From: Limnochordia bacterium | GTDB lineage: Bacteria; Bacillota; Limnochordia; Darwinibacteriales; B1SED10-159 | Assembly (NCBI GenBank): GCA_007132255.1 | Contig: SLOZ01000060.1 | Coordinates: forward strand, 1-5,912 | Direction: 5' to 3' | DNA: 5,912 bases | In this document: positions 5,038-5,912 of the stretch, piece after piece | Numbering within the stretch: position 1 is the first letter of the stretch | Layout: each line of letters starts with the position of its first letter | The notes under the pieces: generated by a model | The model's database searches: none | The model's input: the letters and a program-made list of their open reading frames with translations, nothing else | What the model was told of the DNA's origin: nothing | Translations under genes and position numbers: made by a program

Positions 5038-5912
5038 ATGAAAACCGTGAATTTCGACCGCAGTTGGCTGTTTCGCCGCAGCCGTACTGCTCAAGGCTGG
5101 GGCCAACAGCCTGAAGGCATGTTGGTGGATTTACCTCACGATTTCAGTATCATCCAAGAACGCGACCCGCATACCCCTGCCGGTGGCAGCAATGGCTTTT
5201 TTCCGGGTGGCGTTGGGATCTACGAGAAGACCTTCACCATGGATCCAGCATGGGACGGCAAGCGTATCCTGCTGCAATTTGATGGCGTTTACATGAATGC
5301 TACGGTGAAAGTCAATCAGCAGATTGTGGGCAAGCACCCCTACGGGTATACCAGCTTTCACTGTGACATCACCCCACACCTAGGCTCCGATGCAGAGAAT
5401 ACCATCACGGTAACCGTGAATAACGGCGCCCTGCCCAATACACGTTGGTACAGCGGTTCCGGCATCTATCGCCATGTCTGGTTGTTAGTTGGTGGTCCTG
5501 TGCATATTGCCCCTTGGGGTGTGTTCGTCACGACTCCGAACGTGAGTGCCGGCGTGTCAGACGTTTCTGTGGTGACCAATCTGCAGACGCAAGGACAGTA
5601 CAGAGGACCCTGTGTCCTGCGTACCACGATTCTAGACTCCGAAGGTCAACCGCTGGCGGCACAGGAAACCGCTGTTGCCGAACATGATCTGCCGACCGAG
5701 GTTTCACAGACCTTCAAGGTGACGGAACCGCAGTTATGGACCTTAGACACCCCGTCAATGTACACAGTACAGAGCCAAGTGTTGGTTAACGAAGAGATTG
5801 TCGATACAGTAACAACGCCGTTTGGAATCCGCTCCGTAACCATCGATCCTGTAAATGGCTTCCAGCTCAATGGCGAAAGCATTTTGCTGAAAGGAGGCTG
5901 CGTCCACCATGA
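5038..5912 (+). CDS. Glycoside hydrolase family 2 protein (beta-galactosidase type), 3' end outside window
   Basis: An uninterrupted frame of 291 codons runs off the window. Residues 1 to about 155 are the GH2 N-terminal sugar-binding jelly roll: DLPHDF (31-36), GGSNGFFPGGVGIYEKTF (49-66), LLQFDGVYMNATVKVN (78-93), HPYGYTSF (100-107) and RWYSGSGIYRHVWL (136-149), all close to family consensus. About 160-268 is the immunoglobulin-like GH2 domain, ending GIRSV. Then GFQLNGESILLKGGCVHH (274-291) begins the catalytic TIM barrel. Both catalytic glutamates lie beyond the window, so activity cannot be confirmed. There is no signal peptide, so the enzyme is probably cytoplasmic and acts on imported oligosaccharides. 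Substrate could be beta-galactosides, beta-glucuronides or related glycosides. It is divergent from the minus-strand genes. Confidence 0.95.
   Translation, partial: MKTVNFDRSWLFRRSRTAQGWGQQPEGMLVDLPHDFSIIQERDPHTPAGGSNGFFPGGVGIYEKTFTMDPAWDGKRILLQFDGVYMNATVKVNQQIVGKHPYGYTSFHCDITPHLGSDAENTITVTVNNGALPNTRWYSGSGIYRHVWLLVGGPVHIAPWGVFVTTPNVSAGVSDVSVVTNLQTQGQYRGPCVLRTTILDSEGQPLAAQETAVAEHDLPTEVSQTFKVTEPQLWTLDTPSMYTVQSQVLVNEEIVDTVTTPFGIRSVTIDPVNGFQLNGESILLKGGCVHH

Overview
The window is bacterial DNA of balanced base composition. It has strong Shine-Dalgarno sites (AAGGAGGT, GAGGAGGA, GGAGGT), GTG as an alternative start, and compact same-strand gene groups. Secreted fasciclin-domain proteins, a uroporphyrinogen-decarboxylase-like protein, a xylose-isomerase-like TIM-barrel protein and a GH2 glycosidase suggest a saprophytic carbohydrate degrader. 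Chloroflexota or Bacillota fit, but this placement is an inference; no rRNA or tRNA is present to settle it.

Left part, plus strand (1-1350). Two related single-domain FAS1 (fasciclin) proteins lie in tandem. The first lacks its 5' end at the window edge. The second has a full signal peptide, its own Shine-Dalgarno and a candidate extended -10 promoter. A perfect 30-bp palindrome separates them. A 13-bp inverted repeat at 1302-1349 lies between the second FAS1 gene and the convergent minus-strand cluster and probably ends transcription from one or both sides.

Middle, minus strand (4093 down to 1574). Three genes run in the order UroD-like protein, sugar phosphate isomerase/epimerase-like protein, VOC (glyoxalase/epimerase-fold) protein, with gaps of 83 and 52 bases, so they probably form one operon. 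Metal ligands are visible in the last two and a candidate H-x-C...C zinc site in the first. They look like a small catabolic module, but the substrate cannot be read from the sequence.

Right part, minus strand (5037 down to 4074). This is decayed DNA. A GNAT acetyltransferase gene is split into an N-terminal and a C-terminal piece by the remains of an IS200/IS605-type HUH transposase gene. That gene carries two frameshifts and has lost its 3' half. Upstream of the GNAT start, overlapping it by 8 bases, is another degraded reading frame that may be a relic P-loop protein.

Right edge, plus strand (5038-5912). The first 291 codons of a GH2-family glycosidase (beta-galactosidase type) run off the end of the window. 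It is divergent from the minus-strand cluster. It may supply sugars to the UroD/isomerase/VOC module, which is inference from position only.
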